A stretch of DNA of 64,000 bases from NCBI RefSeq assembly GCF_023856365.1, contig NC_064542.1, positions 17,212,863 through 17,276,862 of the forward strand, written 5' to 3'. The notes beneath the pieces were generated by a model. The model did no database searches and was not told where the DNA came from. It saw only the letters and a list, made by a program, of their open reading frames with translations. The stretch is from Brienomyrus brachyistius. Taxonomy: Eukaryota; Chordata; Actinopteri; Osteoglossiformes; Mormyridae. Below, one piece after another: positions 36,900 to 47,900 of this stretch (the stretch's first letter is position 1; each line of letters begins with the position of its first letter). Made by a program: the position numbers and the translations under genes.

Positions 36900-37520
36900 T
36901 CTAAGTGGGTGATGGTCCTGTTTTTAACCCTCCATGTATGCAATCTTAATTTTGGAAGGGGGGTGTTTTTGTTCTAAAACCAACTTGAGGTAGTATTTTG
37001 ATGGCACAGTTGAGTTTAGCATGCTTATTTAATGTGTCAGTCTGAGTCTGGATATTTTTTTCTATCATTCAAAGTGTGGTTTCCTTTACCTCTAGATACT
37101 GATTGCTGTTCTATATTGCTTGACGAGCCAGTGTTTCTCAAACTTTGGGCGTTTTATGAGCAATATCCCTGCTTTTTTTTTTTTTTTTTTTTTTTTTTGA
37201 AGTAATCATTAGTCTGCTGTGCCATGTGTGTTGGGATAGCATGTGCATCTGGGACCTGCTACCAGAACCTTACAGGTTTGAGTCACTGGACTTGGTGAAT
37301 GCCATTATCAGCATGTGAATATTTAAATGGAGCCTTTAGTGTGAACCTAATATTTTATTTGTTTTTAATCTTTGTACATATTTCTCAGATGACACAAGTC
37401 AACGTTGATTGTTGGTATTTAATCCTTGTGTAATTTAAGGTGTTTGACTGACTAATTTATTTTGAGACTAACCTCTCCACTCCTGGATAATAAACCATTC
37501 AATCTTAAGCCAAACTCTTT
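36900..37520 (+). promoter_or_regulatory. cth1: 3' UTR of the cth1-like gene with AUUUA motifs and poly(A) signal
   Basis: ATTTA pentamers at 37027-37031, 37321-37325, 37417-37421 and 37455-37459, and AATAAA at 37489-37494. Family members bind AU-rich elements and can regulate their own mRNAs, so autoregulation is plausible. None of the pentamers forms the full UUAUUUAUU nonamer. A T26 run lies at 37173-37198. Confidence 0.55.
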
Positions 37521-37849
37521 TGTGCATTTGATTTGTGGATAGCTGTTGCTTAAATGTCCCCTTTAGTGTACCTTAAGTGTGCTGCAAGAACAAGTCTTGC
37601 ATGTTAGTTGTGCTCTGGTGGGTAATTATAGGGTGAGTCCAGAACAAAGGCGGTCCATCAAAGTCAATAACGTGATCAAATTGATATGCAGTCTCTACTC
37701 GAAAAATTACGCAATTCGCGTCATGAGGCTTACTTTGAAGCATTCAATCTGCTAGAACGGAACGTTGCATAACATTTTTAGGAGTGAAGTTGGAAACGTT
37801 TCTTTCCTTATTAAAAACCATCCGTTAAACAGTATTTCAAGTGAAAGCA

Positions 37850-37998
37850 CAGTTGGAGAGCTAGACCGGCAAACTTCCGGTCGGCTCCATGCCAAATGTC
37901 GTCAGAGCGTGCGGGTTGCTATTCGACCAATCATCGCGCCAGGCGGTGTGTTAAACACCGGAAGTTGATTCGTTTGTATTCTGTCGGAGGGCAGAAGG
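37850..37998 (+). promoter_or_regulatory. taf6l: taf6l promoter with ETS sites and CCAAT box
   Basis: A CpG-richer block with ACTTCCGG (37873-37880), a CCAAT box (37927-37931) and CCGGAAGT (37958-37965), no TATA. This set is typical of housekeeping promoters driven by ETS factors and NF-Y. A GGCAGAAG/GTACTG donor-like site at about 37998 could end a non-coding first exon, spliced to an exon starting near 38762 (after GTCCTGGTCACAG). Both splice sites are inferred. Confidence 0.5.
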
Positions 37999-38554
37999 TA
38001 CTGATACATCCGCGGGCTGCTCGCTGGGGCACAACAGTCTTGGTCTAGCAGGTAGTAGCCGGCTTTGCCTAAACTTAAATGCGCAATCGAGTCTGCATGG
38101 AAAACTTTTTACGATTTTGGGGGGAGGGATGTGTATGAACCTGTACAGTGTCGAGTTCCCGATGAGTACGGTGAAGTAGCCTTAAGTGGGTTAAGCATTA
38201 CTGAAATTGCTTGTTTAAAAAATGTAACAAGTGCCGAGTAACACTAATAGTGCTTCAGCACGTTATCCTGGTAGATCAGACTGATCGTTAACTTTAACCC
38301 CTACAAAACTATCAGGTTTACTATGATTTTGGCTCTTATTATGGACAGGAAATATACTAGGTGTATGTAGGGAGGGAATGTCCTTCGGTTCGTTTTCATT
38401 ATGTTTTACAGCTAATTGATTAACTTAACAGGTAATGGCCTCCATAAGACGAACGTTTTGTAAAATTAAAAACAATCTACTAGCAATGTTTTCGCAGTCA
38501 TTTTTAGCATGATGTCAAAATGATGTTTATGAGGCGGTGAGAGATGGGTGGGTA

Positions 38555-38715
38555 GGAAGGTCTGGGGTGCTGCAGCCTGGCCCAGGTAGCACAGAGTTCA
38601 AACTAGGGTACTCCCTGTATGGGATCCCAGTGCATCGCAGGGCACACGGAGAATATGCAAACTCCATAGACCCGGCAGAGAGAGCCAGGATTGAAAACTC
38701 CAACCCTGAAGGCAT
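38555..38715 (-). repeat. Mermaid-like SINE fragment upstream of taf6l
   Basis: GGGATCCCAGTGCATCGCAG, then GGCACAC and GAGAATATGCAAACTCCATA are pieces of the Mermaid-like middle with an internal deletion, in the orientation of copies A and B. Confidence 0.5.
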
Positions 38716-38779
38716 TGTCTCTGTAGTCATTTAATATTCATATTGTGACAGTCCTGGTCACAGGGGCAGCACCACAGCA

Positions 38780-41700
38780 ATGGCTGACAGAGAAGAGCGC
38801 CGCTTTGCAGAGGTATCCCGGGAGTCCATCAGGCTTATGGCGGAAAGCGCTGGAGTGGAGCTCACTGATGAAGTTTCCGCCCTGCTGGCTGAGGATGTGT
38901 GCTACCGCCTGAGAGAAGCTACACAGGTAAGCAGAGGGTGCTGGTTCAATGTGTGTATTGTGTCCAGTTGCACTATTAATATATGTTGTCATTTCTATTG
39001 AAAGTAACTCAATGTTTACAAGTCAGGAGATGTTATTTTCAGTTGACATTGTATAGGCTTTGAAGGTGAGTGTTTCCCGACTGCTTAGGGCGGGTGTAAT
39101 CTGTGTGTCCCATTCCTGTTTTTCCTGTGTATCTGCCTGCTTTGTCGCACTGTAAGCAGCCTCACTGGGACGTTGGTCCCAATTGACCAACTGTTGCCTT
39201 TGACTTTTGCAGAGTAGCTCTCAATTCATGAGACATGCCAAACGGCGCAAGCTGACAGTTGAGGACTTCAACAGGGCACTTCGGTGGAGCAACGTAGAGG
39301 TGAGCGGACACGCAGCTGTGTGCTGATTCTCAGGTAGTAGTGCTCTGATGGGTGGATGGATTTGAACGTTTTTGGTGATGCCTCTCACAGGTGGTCTGTG
39401 GGTACGGGGCTCAAGACGTGCTGCCCTTCAGGCCGATAAAGGAAGGGGAGCTGTTTTTTGTGGAGGACCGAGACGTTAACCTGGTGGAACTGGCGCTGGC
39501 CACAAATATTCCCAAAGGCTGTGCGGAGACCATGGTGCGAGGTATAGCCTCTGTGTTCAAAGCCTTCTCTGTGTCCAGGCATAGTGTGGCTCAGTCTCTG
39601 ACCATCTCTCATCTGTGTGTGGTATTGCCATTGTGTCCTTGGGTTGTATCTTGTCATGCTGCGTGTCACAATGTATAAGTAATGTGTTAAGATTAAATGC
39701 TGGTTTTATTTTTGGCAGTCCAAGTGTCCTACCTTGATGGGAAGGGAAACCTAGAGCCTCAGGGCACAGGTAGGATTAGGCATCTACCTACACCATAATC
39801 TGGGTAAAATCACCAAACCACTCTTCCTGTGTTTTGCAGCTGCACGTGAGCTTTTAAGTGACTGTCGTATTCCTTGCAGTACCTACTGCGGTGCAGTCTC
39901 TGTCAGACGACTTGTACAAGTACTACCAGCAGATCACTCGCTCCATCCTGGGGGAGGACCCACACCTCATGAAGGTCAAACCTGACACTTCTCCTTATCA
40001 GCAGTTTCCATAATGGCAGTTGGTAGCACACGTTAATCGCTTAATTGGTGGGGAGGGTCTAAGTGTGTGGCGTGTCCCCTCCACCACAAAGCACAACAAA
40101 TCCAGGTTGAGAGGGTGCTCTAAAATGTGTAGTGGAACCAGAGCATGTCAGCAGAGAGGACTGATGAGAATTTACACTCGTCGCACACACTCGTCGCTCA
40201 GCACTCGCTCCAAAAAAGAAAACAATCTGCATTGTATTTTAATTTGAGCTTATACTATATCCTGGCATCAAAATGACTGGGCACCCAAATCCACATTTAA
40301 GCAGAAATTATTTCAAGATGTTAGTGGGTTGCCAACTTTGCCGTGAGATTTTCAATTTGATACAAGTCTGCACGCATGTTTACTTTTATTACCTTGTAAA
40401 TAGATTGTAGGGTTTGCAAACTGCCCCAACACTTGATATAACTAATTTTACATTTATAATGGAATAATATAGATTTGCCATAAGATTTCTTGTGTGTCAC
40501 GGCAGATGCATGAGAATTGGGAACCCTGCAAGAGCAAGATGGAGCGAGAGATATTTTTAAATATGCCACTTTGCGGTCACTCCCACTCTGCTCTGCGCAC
40601 ATGCTCTGAGCGGAACCAAAGCTGAATATGTTTTTCAAATGGGTGCAATAGCAATCGGTACCTTTCTGTGTTTTTTTTTTTCCTTCAGGCAGCAAAACAA
40701 ACATGAAGTAAACTGCTTCCAAAGGAGAGCATGACAGAAGAAGTTTGAGAACCAATGTTTGCATTAACATTAAGTCCTCTGCTTTAGGTGGCTCTGTTAG
40801 ATCTTCAGTCAAACTCGAAGATTGCTGCACTCCTTCCATACTTCGTGTATGTCATCAGTGGGGTAAGATCCTGTTTGTTAATAAGAAATCTGAGGAGGCC
40901 AGCAAGACATTGTCTGTGTTTATAGGGATTTACCAAGGCTGTGCAAACGCTGCACCTCAAACCTGCACAAATCTTTTCTCAACATGTCTGTGTGCACCTC
41001 TACCTGTTCTGGGGATTGGCTTCTCATCATCATGAGTATGATAAATTATGTCATAAATAATTATAAATTAATGTTGGTGAAAGGAAAGGGGTTTGGGCTG
41101 GGCGGTATGAATGATATATACACTTATTGTCATATAATTTTGATGGGAAAGTTATATATGAGGGGGAGTAATCCTATAAACATTTAAATTTCCAGGTTAA
41201 AAAAAAAAAAATCAGTATCTTAAGCCTTAATCTTAAAAGGATGTCGGTGGTGCAGTGTTTGTAGGCTATTGGTGCTGTGTACTGGTGCTGTGTACTGGTG
41301 CTGTGTACTGCCAACTAAAAACACTAGCAGCTGAAGCATCACCTTCCAGTAGAACATACAGAATGCAAGTGCTTGTGGTCACAAAGAGCAGTAACATCAA
41401 ACTGATGCCCTGGAACGGGCCGCCAGGCAGACGAAAGGCCCAGAAGAATGGTGCTTACTAATGTTAAGAATCAGCCTGAGCTGATTAGTGTTCCACCCCT
41501 TCCACCACCCCCCCCAGGTGAAGTCTGTCAGCCATGACCTGGAGCAGCTGAACCGCTTGCTGCACATGGTGAAGAGCCTGGTGCAGAACCCCTACCTGTA
41601 CCTGGGCTCTTACGTGCGCAGCCTGGTGTCCAGTGTCATGTACTGCATCCTGGAGCCCCTGGCTGCCTCCATTAACCCCCTGAATGACCACTGGACCCTG

Positions 41701-43639
41701 CGTGACTATGCCGCCTTGCTGCTCAGCCACATCTTCTGGTGGGCATGTAGCCTCAGAAATATACATATAATCTGCCTTAAAGCTGAATGTTATGGTGCTC
41801 ATCTAATGGCCAGTGAAGGTGGCAGAAATGCAGAGATTATCCTGGGACTTGTGGGCTTTGTTTCTGGACTGATGCTCACCTGTTTGCCATTACTGCAGCT
41901 CTCATTGTTCCTTTTGACTCTTTAACTTCTCTGCACAATAACAGACTATCGAACAGGTAAAAATAGAGGTTCCCTCAGCAGTCAGGTATATGTGACCAAA
42001 TGCACTGTCTGCCTCTGGCAGGACCCACGGGGACCTGGTGAGTGGCCTGTACCACCAGATCCTGCTGTCTCTTCAGAAGGTGTTGTCGGACCCTGTGCGG
42101 CCGCTCTGCTCGCACTATGGAGCCGTGGTGGGGCTGCACGCGCTGGGCTGGAAGGTACTGACCTCTGATTGCCATTTGTAGTCAGTGAAGACATCATGGG
42201 CATCTGCTGAGTTTAGTCCCACCCTGTGTCACGTGTGCTGTTACTGAAGTGCTTTTCTCTTAATTTTTGCTTGTTTGTTTTAACCAGCGTTTTCTTCCCC
42301 TGCTTGTGTGTTTTTCAGGCTGTAGAACGTGTTTTATACCCTCACCTCCCGGCCTACTGGGCCAACCTCCAGGCTGTGTTGGATGACTATTCTGTTTCCA
42401 ACGCCCAGGTCAAGGCTGACGGGCACAAGGTCTATGGGGCCATCTTGGTGCGTGTGCACACCGCTGCCTTGTGTCAGCCGTGGTTCTTAAAGTTTCAGTC
42501 ACTGATGTTCGCTTATCATCGCACATTTCCCCCTGCAGGTGGCAGTGGAACGTCTGCTGAAGATGAAGGCCTTGTCTCTGTCTGGGGCAAGAGAAGTAAG
42601 GGTTGGTGGGATGTCAGGTGCTGGGGGGACCATCGGAGGCCGTGAGAGCTCCCCCGGGCTGAGCCCACCCCCTGAGCCGCAAACCGAGCCGGGTCTGGGT
42701 ATCGCCAGCCACCTACAGGCGGGCGGCGCAGGTTTGCCCTGGGAAGAGTGGACACCTGTGCCCCTTCCTGCCATGTACTGCGAGCTCTACTCCTTCTTTG
42801 GGGACAGCCTGGCAGTGCGCTTCAGTGCTGGTCCCAGCGTCGGGGGCAGCCCCCCAGTGGCCTCACTGCAGCCCCCCGGCCCTAGGAAGGACCCTCCCGG
42901 CAGTGGCAGCGCTGGGAGCGGTGGCACTGCCAGCCTGGACACGACACGCAAGATGCCCCAGTTGACAGCCAGCCTTAGCATAAGCCCGCGGCAGGACGGC
43001 AGCCCCAACGGCGAGCCAGCGCCGCCCAGCCTGCCTGCCCCGGGAAGGTAGGCCACGACGTGTCCACATCTGCTTCCGACTTAGTCAGTTGAGGCTTTGC
43101 TTTAGCCTTTCTGACTTTTTAATGGGACATTTGAAATATTTTTGGATGGGTCTGATGACTTCCCTCTAAACATATGCTTAATTAGGCTGTTTAGCTTTTT
43201 ATGCTGTTGAATTTGCCGGTTATTTGAGACGACACGAAGGTGACAGACACAGAGGCAGTGTATGCGTGCCCTCTGACGCCCCCTGCCTCCCCCCAGGTCC
43301 TTGCCTCGCTCCTCTTCCTGCTCGTCATCAGTGCAGCGCTCCCGCTCGTCATCTGCCCGACCAGGCCAGCGGCCACCGGGTCCATCCCGTGATGTGTTCC
43401 CCAAGGCCCGCTTTGCCCCCTTGCTGAGCAGGCCCCCCGCCTTCTCCTTCCTCATCGGCGGACGGCAGATGGGTCGCCGGTGCCAGGCCCGCCGCTTCCA
43501 GACGAGCTTTACTCCATCGCCAGCCTTATCGGCTCTGCCACCTCGGGGCTACGCCCACAAGCTGCCTGTCATCGGCAGGGTCAGCAAGCCACTGCGCCGC
43601 TGGGCCTGCTCACACTACTCTCTGCACCTGCCTCTGTGA
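38780..43639 (+). CDS. taf6l: TAF6-like protein (TAF6L), SAGA/PCAF histone-fold subunit, 11 coding exons
   Basis: Exons: 38780-38926, 39213-39299, 39391-39541, 39719-39769, 39880-39974, 40788-40862, 41518-41738, 42022-42154, 42319-42447, 42539-43047, 43297-43639; phases agree throughout and give 646 aa (human about 622). TAF6L is the histone-fold partner in SAGA-type acetyltransferase complexes, in place of TFIID's TAF6. Residues 1-75 are the histone fold (RRFAEVSRESIRLMAESAG; KRRKLTVEDFNRALRWS). About 200-375 are HEAT repeats with the conserved EPLAASINPLNDHWTLRDYA and NAQVKADGHKVYGAILVAVE. A Gly/Pro-rich linker (about 375-530) diverges, then a conserved end with FLIGGRQMGRRC and KLPVIGR to HYSLHLPL. 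The exon 5 donor is GTCAAA, a weak site, but the frame requires it. Distinguished from TAF6 by the start MADREERRF and the tail. Confidence 0.96.
41271..41310. repeat. three copies of a 13-bp unit in taf6l intron 6
   Basis: GGTGCTGTGTACT repeated three times exactly. Confidence 0.85.
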
Positions 43640-43985
43640 GCCACCTCCACTGCAAACAGCAGCTAGACTGAAGCTGAAAGAGGCTTGCCAGTGCATCCCT
43701 GGCCCAGATCAGCCTCCCTGACCTCTGGCCTGGCATGACTTCCCTTACCCCTCACTGTCTGGAGAATATAAACAACTTCCTATTTCTTTGGACTGTTACT
43801 GGGGGGGTAACATTTCAATAAGGAAACCCATACTGTGCCACACACCTCGCTCTCTTACAGGTAACATTTGAAGGTACAGTAGTTTTTTCTCATCCTTACA
43901 TGTTCATTTTTTGTAGATTTTCTTGCATACCAGAGTGCCAAGGGTGATATGCGTGGAATTAAAGAGTAGGACACAGGATGTCCAA
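43640..43985 (+). promoter_or_regulatory. taf6l: taf6l 3' UTR
   Basis: Follows the TGA at 43637-43639. No AATAAA nearby; the best signal is ATTAAA at 43958-43963. The real end may be further on. Confidence 0.4.
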
Positions 43986-44885
43986 CTCAGACCAAGAAGA
44001 CAATTTTTGGAAAGAAGGCTGTATTTGCTTGTTTGTAGGGAATGCAGTCTTCACATATACATCTTACATTATATTGTCTAATATACAGCATTTTAATGCT
44101 AAATTAGACTTAAAGGATATTGTCATTGTCCTTCCCTTTATACATGTGTATTACATGTGTAACATATGTACCCATGTGAAACAACTTTTATAGTAAATAT
44201 TGTGGTTTTCATGATTTGTGTTTCTTTGGATTGATGTTAATTCACATAAAGATGAAAAATGGTGTCAATACTTGTTCACTATTATTATTATTTCCATATC
44301 CGTAGAAATGGGAGTGTCTTTCGGACAGGCTGATATGCATTGTGTATTCATTTCTTAATGAAGTATTAATTACATATTTTCTATAACACATTATACGTAG
44401 TACAAAGTGAAAATCCATGTTCAGTATTTTATCACCGAAACACGTTCATACTCGCTAACCTCAAAACTTTATGAATATTTTAATTACTGTTACAAACAAA
44501 ATGTATTCCATTTCATATCCACGGATGACAGACAAAATTGAATAGGGAAAACAATGCATGGTAAATTTGTAATTTATAAGTTGCTTTATGTAATATTCAA
44601 TCATCCACCTATCATGATTATTATACACCGGGTACAAACATGCCATGCAAGTTAATTTTGGGCTGTTTGCCTGCCCTTAAATCCAGTATGATTATCCGCA
44701 TATGTAAAATATGTTTAGTACGTTAAAGTTTTAAAAATAGTTGTACATATTATACTTACGGTTTTATGGTTTCCCATTAAATTATTCAATACAGTTGCCT
44801 AGGAAAGATGAGACGGCATATTGGTTTACAGCACGCCAAGCACAGGTGAACAGCTCGCTCACATTGCACCCTGTCGCTGGTATTT
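43986..44885. other. AT-rich spacer between taf6l and kcnk7
   Basis: No gene or repeat recognised. Confidence 0.5.
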
Positions 44886-44890
44886 TCGAG

Positions 44891-44898
44891 TATAAATA
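44891..44898 (+). promoter_or_regulatory. kcnk7: TATA box immediately upstream of the first kcnk7 ATG
   Basis: TATAAATA ends only two bases before the ATG at 44901. If it is the core promoter, transcription would start near 44920, downstream of that ATG, and translation would use the in-frame ATG at 44958 (MVVSYVLYIIF), which still leaves the first membrane helix whole. Otherwise the box is fortuitous. Confidence 0.4.
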
Positions 44899-44900
44899 TA

Positions 44901-47900
44901 ATGGTTAATAAGTATTATGTGTGTCCGCGCTTTTGTCGGGGTAGAGCGTTTTGTATTATGGTGGTCAGCTATGTGCTGTACATTATCTTCGGCGGCTTGG
45001 TCTTCATGGTCCTCGAAAAGCCACAGGAGAGAGCTCTGTTAGCCGAGGTCCGGCGGCTCCGACTGCTCTTTCTGGAACAAAACCGATGTCTCCAGGAAAA
45101 GCGCCTGGACCAGCTGCTGAAGAAGGCGCTGTTTGCCGGCAAGCGACGGATAGCCGTCCTGGATGCCGACGCTGACGAGTTAAACAATGATTTTACTTCA
45201 TCCCTATTCTTCGTTACTACTTACTTAACAACCACAGGTTAGTGCCATCACTTGATATCCCGGCCGTCACTTTTATTATTTTGTACCATATTTTGACTTA
45301 TCTGCGAAGGGGCTGGCCCCCCATCCTGGGTTGTTCCCTGCCTCGTGCCTATTGCTTCCGGGATAGGCTCCGGACCCCCCGCGACCCAGGATAAGCGGTT
45401 TGGAAAATGGATGGATTTTGACTTATTGGTTAAAGCCCTATTTTATTTGTAACTTTCATGCGCACTAAACATTCGTTTTATTTAGTTGAACTAGAACAGT
45501 GGTCTCCAGCCAGGTGGTCCCTCGGTATATTTTGCCGGATTGGGGGGATTGAAAGTTGTTTCGCGATCGACTAGAAATGTTCCGAACTACAGTGTCATTC
45601 ACTAAGTAAACTACAGTGGTACCTCAGTACTCGAACTCATTAGAACTCTAATTTCTTGAAATTCGAACCCACCAGTTCGAAAAAAATGGCCTAGAACTCG
45701 ATCCGAATCTCAGTAGTCGAACCGTGAACGCCGACCTAAGATAACTCGTACGCGCGAGGAAATGAGTCACGCGGAAACGACGGGTAACGCTTCAGTCTCC
45801 GGCCTTGTATTCGCTGTGGTAGCGTCGTTTATTGGTGATGGTGCTTTTTTATTGAAATTATCAGGTAATACACTGTACTTTATATCATTTTGGTAGCCAT
45901 TGCTCACCAAAAAAGTTATGCAATAGTTGTAGAAATGTTACAACCTTAAAGTTTTCGATTTACGAATAAATTTGCGAATACAGTGCAGCGGGTTCATAGC
46001 GTTCAGAATTCTCAGGGCAGATGTGCTCTTATTCTGAAGGATTGTTCGACTTCCTGAAATTTTTTAAACTTCCTGAAGTTCAGCGGCAACCGGATCTTAC
46101 TCTCTCTGCTTCCTTTTCTTGTTGCTAATAAAAAAAGAAAGTGTTTCATCCCTTTCACGGATTAAGCAACTGTCTCCTGTCTTTTTCCTCTCGCCACATG
46201 GGTGACCCCGACATCTCCTCGTACGTGTTCGAGATTTCCCTCAGCATGACAGCTAACGCTGTGGCTTTAAAGCTGCCGGACTTCTGGCGTGACAATGCCG
46301 CTGTGTGGTTCCCACAGGCTGAAGCCCAGTTTGACGTCCGGGGCATCACGCAGGATGACACAAAATACTATTATGTTGTTGCTGCATTGGACAACGCCAC
46401 AGCATCGCGGGTGGTGAGCTTTCTACAAGATCCCCCAGCGGACGGCAAATATGAAGCTTTTAAGGCTGCTGCTAGCAACTCAAGTTGTCGGAGCCGGAGC
46501 GGGCGCGTCGGCTTCTCGCCTTGCCCTGCTCGGGAGATCAGAAACCATCCGAGCTTATGGACCACATGTTGTCTTTGATGGGCAGACATCAATCCTGTTT
46601 TATTTCTTGCGGGCTATTTATGCACCAGATGCCAGCTCCGGTTCGCTTGGCCCTAGCAAGCTCCCCAGTGACAGATTTCCGCGAGTTGGCGAGGACAAAC
46701 GGACCGAGTTTATATTGCCAGTCGGCAGTCCTGCGCCGTGCTGGACAGCGGAGGGCCGGCTGATTTCACTTTTTCTGCCTCTGTTGTCGTTGCTGCGGCT
46801 CAGTGTGACTCTGAATGTAGTCACTGTTTTTATCATGCCCGTTTTGGTGTGCGCGCTAAGAAATGCATCCCGCCCTGCTCCTTCAAGCCGCCGGGAAACG
46901 TAAGGACCGGCGCCCTGTAGCTGCGCTGGTCGCCAGATGGCAAAGCAGTCTGCTGTTCGTCGAAGACTCCGTTTCTGGTCGGCGCTTTCTGTGTGACACG
47001 GGCGTTTTGGTGAGCGTCCTCCCTGCCTCACAACTGGACAAGCAGTCAGGAGTGCGTGGTTTTCCCCTAGAGGCTGCTAACAACACTTCGATTGAAACTT
47101 TTGCCAATCAACCAGTAGACCTCTGTTTTCATGGACAGCGTTTCCGATGGGTTTTTGTGTTGGCGTCTGTTTCCACTCCATTGCTGGGGGCTGATTTTTG
47201 TGTGCCAACAACTTTCTGGTGGATGTTAAAAATAAGCGCCTGATGAACGCTGAGACTTTTTGCTCTTTTCCGTGCACACTCAGCAGGGCTGGCCCTTCCA
47301 ACCTGTCTGATGTTTCTGCTTCGACTGATGTTTTCCAGCGCCTCCTTCCAGAGTTTTCTACCCTCACCACACCCACCTTTTCTGCATCCTAAGCAAAACA
47401 TGGTGTGCAGCACCATATAACCACAGCAGGCCCGCCAGTGCATGCCAAAGCTAGGCGCCTAGACCCTGAGAAGCTGGCTATCGCCAAAGAGGAGTTTACC
47501 ATGTTGGAGCATTTGGGGATTTTTCTGACAGCCCTGGTCTTCTCCTCTCCATATGATGCCCAAGCCTGGGGGTGACTGGCGCCCCTGTGGGGACTATAGA
47601 TGCCTTAATGATGCCACTACCCCAGTTCCACACATCCAAGGTTTCTTTGCCCATTTGGCAGGTACTCTCATTTTCTCCAAGGTGAACCTGGATAGGGGCT
47701 ATCATCAGGTTCCAGTACACCCCCAGGACATCCATAAGACTGCTGTTGTGACACCTTTTGGTCTGTTCGAGTTTCTTAGAATGCATTTGGGCTCAAGAAC
47801 GCAGCTCAAACCTTCCAACATTTGATGGACGGTGTTATGCGGGACGTGCCTTTTCTGCTTGTTTATTTAGATGACATTTTAGTTGCCAGCACTAGTTTGG

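Noticed and set aside
40321..40839. 172-aa minus-strand frame
   Set aside because: Lies in taf6l intron 5 and overlaps exon 6 antisense; no recognisable domain.
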